Shown one piece after another: positions 57,092 through 64,000 of a stretch of DNA of 64,000 nt (positions are counted from its first letter, which is position 1; every line of letters starts with the position of its first letter). This DNA is from Mycobacterium sp. E787. Lineage in GTDB: Bacteria > Actinomycetota > Actinomycetes > Mycobacteriales > Mycobacteriaceae. Location of the stretch: the NCBI RefSeq assembly GCF_001668725.1, contig NZ_LZKL01000042.1:36708-100707 (forward strand). The letters run 5' to 3'. The notes under the pieces are model-generated. The model saw nothing but the letters and a program-made list of their open reading frames with translations, did not search any database and had not been told where the DNA came from. A program made the position numbers and the translations under genes.

Positions 57092-57952
57092 CTACGCAGG
57101 GACCAGTTCGACCCCGGAGAGCACGACGGCGTTGTCGCGCGACGGCGCGACGACGCCGGCCAGGAACCGGCCGTTCTCCTTCCAGATGCCGACCTTGAGC
57201 GTCTCGCCGGGATAGGCCACGCCGGCGAAGCGCGCGCCGTAGGCCGCGACGGCCCCGGCGTCGCCGTCCAGCAGCGCGTCGGTGATCGCCTTGCAGGTCA
57301 TGCCGTAGGTGCACAGGCCGTGCAGAATCGGCCTGGGAAAGCCTGCGGCGGCGGCGAATTCGGGGTCGGAGTGCAGCGGGTTGCGGTCGCCGCAGAGCCG
57401 GTACAGCAGCGCCTGCTGCGGCAGGATCGGCACGTCGACCTCGAGGTCGGGCGCCCGATCCGGCGTCGCGTCCGACGAGGACGGGCCGCGTTCGCCGCCG
57501 AATCCGCCCTCGCCGCGGGCGAAGATCGACCGCCGCTGCGTCCACAGCAGGGTCCCGTCCAGGGCGCTGGCGGTCGTCTCGCTCCAGATCACCGCGGCCT
57601 TGCCCTTGTCCCAGATGTCGGTGAACCGGGTGACGGCGGTGGCCGAGCCCGACGGCGGCAGCGGCCCGGGCACCTCGACGCGTTCGCTGGCGTGCAGCAC
57701 CCTGCTCAGCTCGATGTCGATGCCGGGAAACTGCACCGTCGGCGGCTTCGTCATGTGGAAGGAAGCCGCGACGTTGGCGAACGTCGGCAGCACCTGCGGG
57801 GTGTCGTCGACAAGGTAGCGCAGCTCGCGCGGGTCCATCGGATCCGCACCGGCCCCCAAACCCAGGTGGTACAGCTGGATGTCGCTACTGCTCCAAGAGA
57901 ATTCGATGGGCTCCAGCTCGGCGCTCAGCGCCACGTCTACATCGATCGGCAT
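57092..57952 (-). CDS. hsd4B: MaoC-type enoyl-CoA hydratase Hsd4B (Rv3538, ChsH3)
   Basis: 286 residues with two hot-dog halves. The catalytic R-hydratase motif is in the second half: YRLCGDRNPLHSDPEFAAAAGFPRPILHGLCTYG (Asp and His). It hydrates a sterol side-chain enoyl-CoA during beta-oxidation. The annotation name hsd4B is historical; no dehydrogenase domain is present. It starts one base after the kstD stop (TGACATG) and shares the kstD promoter. Confidence 0.93.
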   Translation of the reverse strand: MPIDVDVALSAELEPIEFSWSSSDIQLYHLGLGAGADPMDPRELRYLVDDTPQVLPTFANVAASFHMTKPPTVQFPGIDIELSRVLHASERVEVPGPLPPSGSATAVTRFTDIWDKGKAAVIWSETTASALDGTLLWTQRRSIFARGEGGFGGERGPSSSDATPDRAPDLEVDVPILPQQALLYRLCGDRNPLHSDPEFAAAAGFPRPILHGLCTYGMTCKAITDALLDGDAGAVAAYGARFAGVAYPGETLKVGIWKENGRFLAGVVAPSRDNAVVLSGVELVPA

Positions 57953-57953
57953 G

Positions 57954-59636
57954 TCAGTTACCCCCCGCGATGTGAAGCGCGGCCAGGTAACCGAAGGTCA
58001 TCGCCGGCCCGATGGTGCCGCCCGGGCCGGGATAGGTGTGCCCCATCACGGGTGCGCTGACATTGCCCGCGGCGTAGAGGCCCTCGATGATGCTGCCGTC
58101 GTCGCGCAGCGCGCGGCCGTGCACGTCGGTGCGGATGCCGCCCTTGGTGCCCAGGTCGCCGGGCACCATCTTGGCGGCGTAGTAGGGCGCGTGGCTGATC
58201 TCGCCGAGGTTGGGATTGGGCTTGTTGGTGGGGTCGCCGTAGTAGCGGTCATAGGCGCTTTCCCCGCGGTGGTAGTCCTCGTCGACGCCTGAGCGCGCGA
58301 AGCCGTTGAAACGCTGCACGGTGGCTGCCAGCTCATCGCCCGGCAGGCCGGCCTTCTCGGCCAGCTGCGCAAGGGAATCGGCCTGCACGATCACGCCTGA
58401 GTCCAGCCACTTGCGTGGAATGCGTTGTCCCGGTTGCAGTCCCGCGAAGATGTAGCGGTCGCGGTATTGCTGGTCGAACACCAGCCAGGCCGGGATGTTC
58501 TCGCCGGGCCCCGGGCCCTGGCCGTATTCGCCGCCGTACATGTGATGGCAGGCCTCGACGTAGGGCATCGACTCGTTCATGAACCGCTTGCCCGACATGT
58601 TGACGATGATCGAGCCCGGGGAATTGCGCTCCGACAGGGCGAACCACGGCGCGCCCACCAACGGCACCGTCGGGCCCCACCAGGCGTCCTCCATCAACTC
58701 CAGTGCGGCACCGAGCTTTTCGCCCGCGACGATCCCGTCACCGGTATTGGCCTTGGCGCCGACCGTCCACTCCGTGGTGATCGGGGCGCGCTGGTACTTC
58801 ACCCGCATCTGCTCGTTGTGCTCGAACCCGCCGCTGGCCAGGATCACGCCGCGCCTTGCCCGGATCAGGCGCGGCTCAGCCGATTCCGACGTGCCGGTGT
58901 CGCGGACGTAGACGCCCCGCACCGCCCCGTCCTCGACGTAGAGGTCCGTGAGCGCGGTGTTCAGCACGACCGGAACGCCGGCGCGCTGCAACCCGATCCG
59001 CAACGGCCCGATCAGCGCGCGTCCCATGCCCACCAGGTTCTTGCCGGTCGCCTTGGCCCACATGGTCCGCGCGCCGACCTTCAGGCTGCGCGCCACGCCG
59101 CGCGGGTGCCGTTTGAGCTGGTTGAGGCGCACGTAATCCTGTTGCATCACAACCACGTTGAGCGGGACCTTGCCGTAGGCCGGTTCCAGGCCGGCTTCGT
59201 CGGGGCCCAGCTTGCGGGCGTTGAACGGCTTGGGTTCGATCGACCGGCCCTCCGCGCGGCCACCCGGCGCCTCGGGGTAATAGTCGGAGTAGCGCGGCAC
59301 CCAGCACATCTTCAAGGGCGTGTGCTTGAGCACGAAGGAGAGCATCTCGGGTCCGCGCTCGAGGTAGGCGTCGATGCGCTCCGGTTCGACGATGTCGCCG
59401 ATGATGCCGTGCAGGTATGTGCGGGCGGCCTCCGGGGAGTCCCGCACGCCGTCGCGCTTGAGCACCTCGTTGTTGGGAATCCAGACCCCGCCGCCCGACC
59501 GCGCCGTGGAGCCGCCGAAATGGGGGGCCTTCTCGATGACTACTGTCGATAGGCCGTGGTGCGCGGCGGTGAGGGCGGCCACCATGCCGGCGCCGCCGCT
59601 CCCCACCACGACGACGTCGTACTCCTGCGCTGTCAT
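57954..59636 (-). CDS. kstD: 3-ketosteroid delta1-dehydrogenase KstD
   Basis: 560 residues. FAD enzyme that introduces the C1-C2 double bond in ring A. N-terminal VVVGSGGAGMVAALTAAHHGLS and GGSTARSGGGVWIPNNEVL, and the C-terminal GLYAAGNVSAPVMGHTYPGPGGTIGPAM carry the FAD site and the GPGGT active-site loop. ATG 59636 matches the M. tuberculosis start. The KstR box starts one base upstream, so the message is probably leaderless. A longer open frame upstream is a shadow. Confidence 0.95.
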   Translation of the reverse strand: MTAQEYDVVVVGSGGAGMVAALTAAHHGLSTVVIEKAPHFGGSTARSGGGVWIPNNEVLKRDGVRDSPEAARTYLHGIIGDIVEPERIDAYLERGPEMLSFVLKHTPLKMCWVPRYSDYYPEAPGGRAEGRSIEPKPFNARKLGPDEAGLEPAYGKVPLNVVVMQQDYVRLNQLKRHPRGVARSLKVGARTMWAKATGKNLVGMGRALIGPLRIGLQRAGVPVVLNTALTDLYVEDGAVRGVYVRDTGTSESAEPRLIRARRGVILASGGFEHNEQMRVKYQRAPITTEWTVGAKANTGDGIVAGEKLGAALELMEDAWWGPTVPLVGAPWFALSERNSPGSIIVNMSGKRFMNESMPYVEACHHMYGGEYGQGPGPGENIPAWLVFDQQYRDRYIFAGLQPGQRIPRKWLDSGVIVQADSLAQLAEKAGLPGDELAATVQRFNGFARSGVDEDYHRGESAYDRYYGDPTNKPNPNLGEISHAPYYAAKMVPGDLGTKGGIRTDVHGRALRDDGSIIEGLYAAGNVSAPVMGHTYPGPGGTIGPAMTFGYLAALHIAGGN

Positions 59637-59637
59637 G

Positions 59638-59651
59638 TAGAACACGTTATA
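59638..59651. promoter_or_regulatory. KstR operator between kstD and hsaE
   Basis: TAGAACACGTTATA fits TnnAACnnGTTnnA exactly. It touches the kstD start codon region and lies 57 bases before hsaE, probably controlling both directions. Confidence 0.88.
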
Positions 59652-59708
59652 GAATTGCTCGGGTTGGGCGCTACCGGCCCGGTCACAAGAACGAGGGGAC
59701 TTCGGTAA

Positions 59709-60494
59709 ATGCTCACTGTTGCGATCCGCGACGAGCTGGCCGCCGACCTGGCGCAGGCCGAGCGCAGCCGCGAGCCCATCGCCCCGCTGACCGCCCGATA
59801 CCCCGAGATCGACGTCGTCGACGCCTACGAGATTCAGCTGATCAACATCCGCCAGCGGGTGGCCGAAGGCGCGCGGGTGCTCGGGCACAAGGTGGGCCTG
59901 TCGTCCCTGGCGATGCAACAGATGATGGGCGTCGACGAGCCGGACTACGGCCACCTGCTCGACGAGATGCAGGTCTTCGAGGACACCCCGGTCAAGGCCG
60001 GCCGCTACCTGTATCCGCGGGTTGAGGTCGAGGTGGGTTTCATCCTCTCCGAGGACCTGCCGGGAGCGGGTTGCACCGAGGACGACGTGCTGGCGGGCAC
60101 CGCGGCCCTGGCCCCGTCGATCGAGCTGATCGACACCCGCATCACCGACTGGAAGATCGCGTTGTGCGACACCATCGCCGACAACGCCTCGTCGGCCGGC
60201 TTCGTGCTGGGCGAGGCGCGAGTGTCGCCGGCCGACATCGACGTCAAGGCGATCGACGCGGTCCTCAGGCGCAACGGCGACGTGATCGCCGAGGGCCGCA
60301 GCGACGCCGTGTTGGGCAATCCGGTGACCGCGGTCGCGTGGTTGGCCCGCAAAGTGGAAAGCTTCGGGGTGCGGCTGAAAAAAGGCGACATCGTGTTACC
60401 CGGATCGTGCACGCGAGCGATAGATGCACGCGCCGGCGATGAATTCGTCGCCGATTTCTCGGGACTCGGTTCCGTGCGGTTGTCCTTTGAATAG
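59709..60494 (+). CDS. hsaE: 2-hydroxyhexa-2,4-dienoate hydratase HsaE
   Basis: 261 residues, MhpD-like hydratase converting 2-hydroxyhexadienoate (the A-ring fragment released by HsaD) to 4-hydroxy-2-oxohexanoate. Landmarks are VLGHKVGLSSLAMQQMMGVDEPDYGHL and the metal-binding EVEVGFILSEDLPG, and VLPGSCTRAIDARAGDEF. GAGGGGA precedes the ATG. First gene of hsaE-hsaG-hsaF. Confidence 0.95.
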   Translation: MLTVAIRDELAADLAQAERSREPIAPLTARYPEIDVVDAYEIQLINIRQRVAEGARVLGHKVGLSSLAMQQMMGVDEPDYGHLLDEMQVFEDTPVKAGRYLYPRVEVEVGFILSEDLPGAGCTEDDVLAGTAALAPSIELIDTRITDWKIALCDTIADNASSAGFVLGEARVSPADIDVKAIDAVLRRNGDVIAEGRSDAVLGNPVTAVAWLARKVESFGVRLKKGDIVLPGSCTRAIDARAGDEFVADFSGLGSVRLSFE

Positions 60495-60535
60495 CGTCGG
60501 ATTAGTTTTGAATTAGTCCAAAAACAAGGAGCATC

Positions 60536-61456
60536 ATGCCGTCCAAGGCGAGTGTGGCGATTGTCGGGTCGGGAAATATCAGCACCGATCTGCTGTACAA
60601 ACTTCTCCGATCGGACTGGCTGGAGCCGCGCTGGATGGTGGGCATCGACCCGGAGAGCGAGGGCCTGGCGCGGGCCCGCAAGCTGGGCCTGGAAACCACT
60701 CACGAAGGGGTCGACTGGCTGCTGGCGCAGTCCGAGAAGCCCGATTTGGTGTTCGAGGCGACCAGCGCCTACGTGCACCGGGACGCCGCGCCCAAGTATG
60801 CGGCCGCGGGAATCCGGGCCATCGACCTGACACCGGCCGCGGTGGGCCCCGCGGTGATCCCGCCGGCGAACCTGCGCGAGCATCTCGACGCGCCCAACGT
60901 CAACATGATCACCTGCGGGGGACAGGCGACCATCCCGATCGTCTACGCCGTCAGTCGCGTCGTCGAGGTGCCGTACGCCGAGATCGTCGCCTCGGTCGCG
61001 TCGGTCTCCGCGGGGCCGGGCACCAGGGCCAACATCGACGAATTCACCAAGACCACCAGCAAGGGCGTCGAGACCATCGGCGGCGCCAAACGCGGCAAGG
61101 CGATCATCATCCTGAACCCGGCCGACCCGCCGATGATCATGCGCGACACCATCTTCTGTGCCATCCCCGAGGACGCCGACCGCGACGCGATCGCGAAGTC
61201 CATCCGCGATGTGGTGGCCGAGGTGCAGACCTACGTGCCGGGGTACCGGCTGCTCAACGAGCCGCAGTTCGACGAGCCCTCACTCAACTCCGGGGGCCAG
61301 GCCGTCGTCACGACGTTCGTCGAGGTCGAGGGCGCCGGCGATTACCTGCCGCCGTATGCGGGCAACCTCGACATCATGACCGCCGCGGCCACCAAGGTCG
61401 GCGAGGAGATAGCGAAGGAATCGCTGTCGACGACGGCGGGAGGAGCGCAAGCATGA
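60536..61456 (+). CDS. hsaG: Acylating propionaldehyde/acetaldehyde dehydrogenase HsaG
   Basis: 306 residues. Turns the propionaldehyde from HsaF into propionyl-CoA with NAD+ and CoA, receiving it by channelling. N-terminal Rossmann [18 protein letters not shown]; catalytic Cys in [17 protein letters not shown] lies just before ATG 60536. Stop overlaps hsaF by ATGA. Confidence 0.95.
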   Translation: MPSKASVAIVGSGNISTDLLYKLLRSDWLEPRWMVGIDPESEGLARARKLGLETTHEGVDWLLAQSEKPDLVFEATSAYVHRDAAPKYAAAGIRAIDLTPAAVGPAVIPPANLREHLDAPNVNMITCGGQATIPIVYAVSRVVEVPYAEIVASVASVSAGPGTRANIDEFTKTTSKGVETIGGAKRGKAIIILNPADPPMIMRDTIFCAIPEDADRDAIAKSIRDVVAEVQTYVPGYRLLNEPQFDEPSLNSGGQAVVTTFVEVEGAGDYLPPYAGNLDIMTAAATKVGEEIAKESLSTTAGGAQA

Positions 61457-62517
61457 GCGTGCAGGACGAGATTTTCTTCAACCCGATCTGGGACGTGCGG
61501 ATGACCGACACGTCGCTGCGGGACGGTTCCCATCACAAGCGCCATCAGTTCACCAAAGACGAAGTGCAAGCCATCGTGGCCGCGTTGGACGCCGCGGGCG
61601 TGCCGGTCATCGAGGTGACGCACGGCGACGGGCTCGGCGGGTCCAGCTTCAACTACGGGTTCTCCAAGACACCCGAGCAGGAGCTGATCAAGCTCGCGGC
61701 CGAGACCGCCAAGGAGGCCAAGATCGCCTTTTTGATGCTGCCCGGGGTCGGCACCAAGGAGGACATCAAGGAGGCCCAGAACAACGGCGGGTCGATCTGC
61801 CGCATCGCCACCCACTGCACCGAGGCGGACGTCTCCATCCAGCACTTCGGGCTGGCGCGCGAGTTGGGCCTGGAGACCGTCGGGTTCCTCATGATGGCCC
61901 ACACCATTCCGCCGGAGAAGCTCGCGCAGCAGGCGCGCATCATGGCCGACGCCGGCTGCCAGTGCGTCTACGTGGTCGACTCGGCCGGGGCGCTCGTCCT
62001 CGAAGGCGTGCGCGACCGGGTGGCGGCGCTCGTCGCCGAGCTCGGCGACGACGCCCAAGTGGGCTTCCACGGCCACGAAAACCTCGGGCTGGGGGTGGCC
62101 AACTCGGTGGAGGCCGTCCGCGCCGGAGCCAAGCAGATCGACGGCTCCTGCCGCCGCTTCGGGGCCGGTGCGGGTAACGCGCCCGTCGAGGCGCTGATCG
62201 GGGTGTTCGACAAGATCGGCGTCAAGACCGGCATCGACTTCTTCGACATCGCCGACGCCGCGGAGGACGTCGTCCGACCGGCCATGCCCGCCGAATGTCT
62301 GCTCGACCGCAACGCGCTGATCATGGGCTACTCGGGCGTCTACTCCAGCTTCCTCAAGCACGCCGTGCGCCAGGCCGAACGCTACGGCGTGCCCGCGGCG
62401 GCGCTGCTGCACCGGGCCGGTCAGCGCAAGCTGATCGGTGGCCAGGAAGACCAACTCATCGACATCGCTTTGGAAATCAAGCGTGAGCAGGAAAGTGGCG
62501 CCGTCGTAACGCACTGA
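61453..62517 (+). CDS. hsaF: 4-hydroxy-2-oxohexanoate aldolase HsaF
   Basis: 354 residues, DmpG-type class II aldolase giving pyruvate and propionaldehyde. The metal/substrate site is in [16 protein letters not shown], and [15 protein letters not shown] supplies the two metal His residues. The C-terminal ~70 residues form the communication domain that contacts HsaG. Translationally coupled to hsaG. Confidence 0.95.
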   Translation: MSVQDEIFFNPIWDVRMTDTSLRDGSHHKRHQFTKDEVQAIVAALDAAGVPVIEVTHGDGLGGSSFNYGFSKTPEQELIKLAAETAKEAKIAFLMLPGVGTKEDIKEAQNNGGSICRIATHCTEADVSIQHFGLARELGLETVGFLMMAHTIPPEKLAQQARIMADAGCQCVYVVDSAGALVLEGVRDRVAALVAELGDDAQVGFHGHENLGLGVANSVEAVRAGAKQIDGSCRRFGAGAGNAPVEALIGVFDKIGVKTGIDFFDIADAAEDVVRPAMPAECLLDRNALIMGYSGVYSSFLKHAVRQAERYGVPAAALLHRAGQRKLIGGQEDQLIDIALEIKREQESGAVVTH

Positions 62518-62654
62518 CACGGGCGTTCTCATCGGGTTCCGGTGTGTGCCGGGGGCCGTAGCTCTAGAATTCTTTGAATCTGGCGAAGGCGCTGAACCTC
62601 CGCCGGTTTTGGCTTAGCTTCGTTGTATCGACTGATGCGCTGCTAGGGGATGAT

Positions 62655-63860
62655 GTGAGCTTCTTTGGGTTGCCGCCGGAGATCAATTCGCTACTGATGT
62701 ACTCGGGAGCGGGTTCGGGTCCGATGCTGGAGGCCGCGGCGGCCTGGAACGGGCTGGCGTCCGAGTTGTCGTCCGCGGCCCAGTCGTTCGCGTCGGTCAC
62801 CTCGAACCTGGCGAGCCAGGCGTGGCAGGGCGCGGCCGCGCAGGCGATGGCACAGGCGGCGGCCCCGTATGCCTCGTGGCTGAGTGCGGCGGCAACTCAA
62901 GCGGCCGGGGCGGCGGCACAGGCCCAGGCGGTCGTCAGCGCGTTTGAGAGTGCGGTGGCGGCGACCGTGCATCCGCTCGCGGTGCAAGCCAACCGCAACG
63001 GCCTGGTTCAGCTGGTGATGAGCAACCTCTTCGGCCAAAACTGGCCGGCGATCGCGGAGACGGAATTCAACTACCTGGAGATGTGGGCCCAGGACGTGGC
63101 GGCGATGGTGGGCTATCACGGTGGCGCCTCGGCGGCAGCCGGGCAACTGCTGGCGGGCCAGGCCAGCCTGCCGGCCATCCCCAGCCTCCCCGGCCTCGGG
63201 GGGATCGGCGGCAACTCGAATCCCGCGGGCGGCACCGCCGCCGTCGCGGGTGCGGGTGGAGCGGCCGGTGCGGGCGGCGGTGGCACTCAGGCCAACGCGA
63301 ACGTGGGCGGCGGCAGCAGCGGAGCGGGGGCCGTCAGCGCGGGCGCCGCGGCGAGCACCGGAGGTGTGGACAGCAGCTACGCCGGCGCCGCCCCGGGCGC
63401 CGACGCCAATGCCGACGTCGCTGCGACGGGTACGGGCGGCACCTACCTGGGCACCGGAAACGTCGGCGCGGCGAACGTCGGCGCGATGAATGTCGGCGGC
63501 ATGAACCCCGGCATGATCGGCGCCGGCGGCATGGGAGCGATGATGATGGCGTCCGCGGCGATGAACTCGTCGGCTTCGGGGACCCCGGGGACGGGCATGC
63601 CGGTCCCCGCCACGGCGCCCGCGGAGGAAACCGAGACGCCCGCCGTGCCGCCGGTCGAGGAAGCGCCGGCACCGGAAGTCGTAGAGGCGCCGGTTCCGGT
63701 CGCCGCCACACCTCTCGCGAGCACGCAGGCCGCGGCGGGACCGGCCGCAGAGATCTCGGCCATCAAGCCGAAGGCGGCGGAGGCGCCGGAGGCCGGCGAG
63801 GGCGAAAGGCTGGCCGTGGAGGCACCGATGCCGGAGCCCCCACAGGCCCGGGCCAACTGA
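62655..63860 (+). CDS. PPE family protein with Gly/Ala-rich and Pro/Glu-rich tail
   Basis: 401 residues from GTG 62655 ([18 protein letters not shown]), with AGGGGA upstream. PPE domain (about 1-175) with WQGAAAQAM and [17 protein letters not shown]. The tail then changes: a Gly/Ala-rich stretch (about 185-310, with [18 protein letters not shown]) and an acidic Pro/Glu/Ala tail (about 320-401). It occupies the place of PPE62 but lacks the long MPTR array expected there, so it may not be its orthologue. ESX export is expected from the family. Confidence 0.88.
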   Translation: MSFFGLPPEINSLLMYSGAGSGPMLEAAAAWNGLASELSSAAQSFASVTSNLASQAWQGAAAQAMAQAAAPYASWLSAAATQAAGAAAQAQAVVSAFESAVAATVHPLAVQANRNGLVQLVMSNLFGQNWPAIAETEFNYLEMWAQDVAAMVGYHGGASAAAGQLLAGQASLPAIPSLPGLGGIGGNSNPAGGTAAVAGAGGAAGAGGGGTQANANVGGGSSGAGAVSAGAAASTGGVDSSYAGAAPGADANADVAATGTGGTYLGTGNVGAANVGAMNVGGMNPGMIGAGGMGAMMMASAAMNSSASGTPGTGMPVPATAPAEETETPAVPPVEEAPAPEVVEAPVPVAATPLASTQAAAGPAAEISAIKPKAAEAPEAGEGERLAVEAPMPEPPQARAN

Positions 63861-64000
63861 GATCCGCGCGCATCGGCCACCCATTTTCGACCGTTTTCGC
63901 GCACGTAGCCGTAGTTGAACGCGGCGACGAAATGGCTCGGCCTCTTCGATGTGGGCACGGCCATGCCGGGCTGTTCGGCCTCGGCCGGTTTTGGCGCGGG
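63861..64000. other. Right edge, no supported gene
   Basis: The last 140 bases hold no frame I can support. A minus-strand open frame ending at 63443 covers this stretch but lies opposite the PPE tail and looks like a shadow. Confidence 0.5.

Noticed and set aside
59637..59954. N-terminal extension of KstD through the hsaE region
   Set aside because: The upstream frame is opposite hsaE, contains the KstR box and does not match the family; ATG 59636 does.
63443..63964. 173-codon minus-strand frame at the right edge
   Set aside because: It lies opposite the PPE tail, is Ala/Gly/Ser/Pro low complexity and has no ribosome site.

Overview
The window is from a slow-growing nontuberculous Mycobacterium. 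Gene order and protein sequences follow the M. tuberculosis cholesterol-catabolism region from fadE34 (Rv3573c) to hsaF (Rv3534c), in inverted orientation. PPE proteins (one with MPTR pentapeptides, typical of slow growers), an F420-dependent Ddn nitroreductase, and KstR and KstR2 operators support this. I cannot name the species from sequence alone.

Conserved backbone: fadE34 (partial, 3-1901); kshB and hsaADCB (14643-19420); nat (21662); the aspB-fadE33-fadE32-fadE31-fadD3 block (24423-30157) divergent from fadE30-ipdF; PPE64, kstR2 and fadA6 (32798-36510); ipdC-ipdB-ipdA-echA20 divergent from two SDR genes (39472-44714); ddn and fadA5 divergent from cyp125-fadE28-fadE29-chsH2-chsH1-ltp2 (44925-53147); hsd4B-kstD divergent from hsaE-hsaG-hsaF (57092-62517); then a PPE gene. 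Together these encode side-chain removal (CYP125, FadE28/29, ChsH1/H2, Ltp2, FadA5, Hsd4B, FadE34), A/B ring opening and cleavage (KstD, KshB, HsaA-G) and C/D ring degradation (FadD3, FadE30-33, IpdF, IpdC, EchA20, IpdAB, FadA6). Four KstR-type and three KstR2-type boxes sit in the divergent promoters.

Accessory islands break the backbone. (1) 2309-13064: a lower-GC cluster of CPA2 antiporter, flavin-dependent halogenase-like enzyme, single-module KS-AT-DH-KR-ACP polyketide synthase and a two-gene ABC exporter, with its own promoter and no KstR box; this looks like an uncharacterised halogenated-polyketide pathway. (2) 19443-21518 and 22574-24433: a CHAD protein, a coiled-coil membrane protein, a PknK/kelch remnant and a fatty-acyl-AMP ligase. 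(3) 36520-37576 and 53161-54220: two homologous DUF559/Vsr-like nuclease genes, each bracketed by its own matching pair of 62-bp palindromic elements. (4) 37583-39432: a SatD/membrane-protein pair and a second Ddn-like gene where M. tuberculosis has fdxB. (5) 54225-57005: an FHA-nucleotidyl cyclase beside a cyclic-nucleotide-binding patatin lipase, at the place of PPE63.

The two most unusual items are the halogenase-PKS-exporter cluster and the nuclease genes with paired 62-bp elements.
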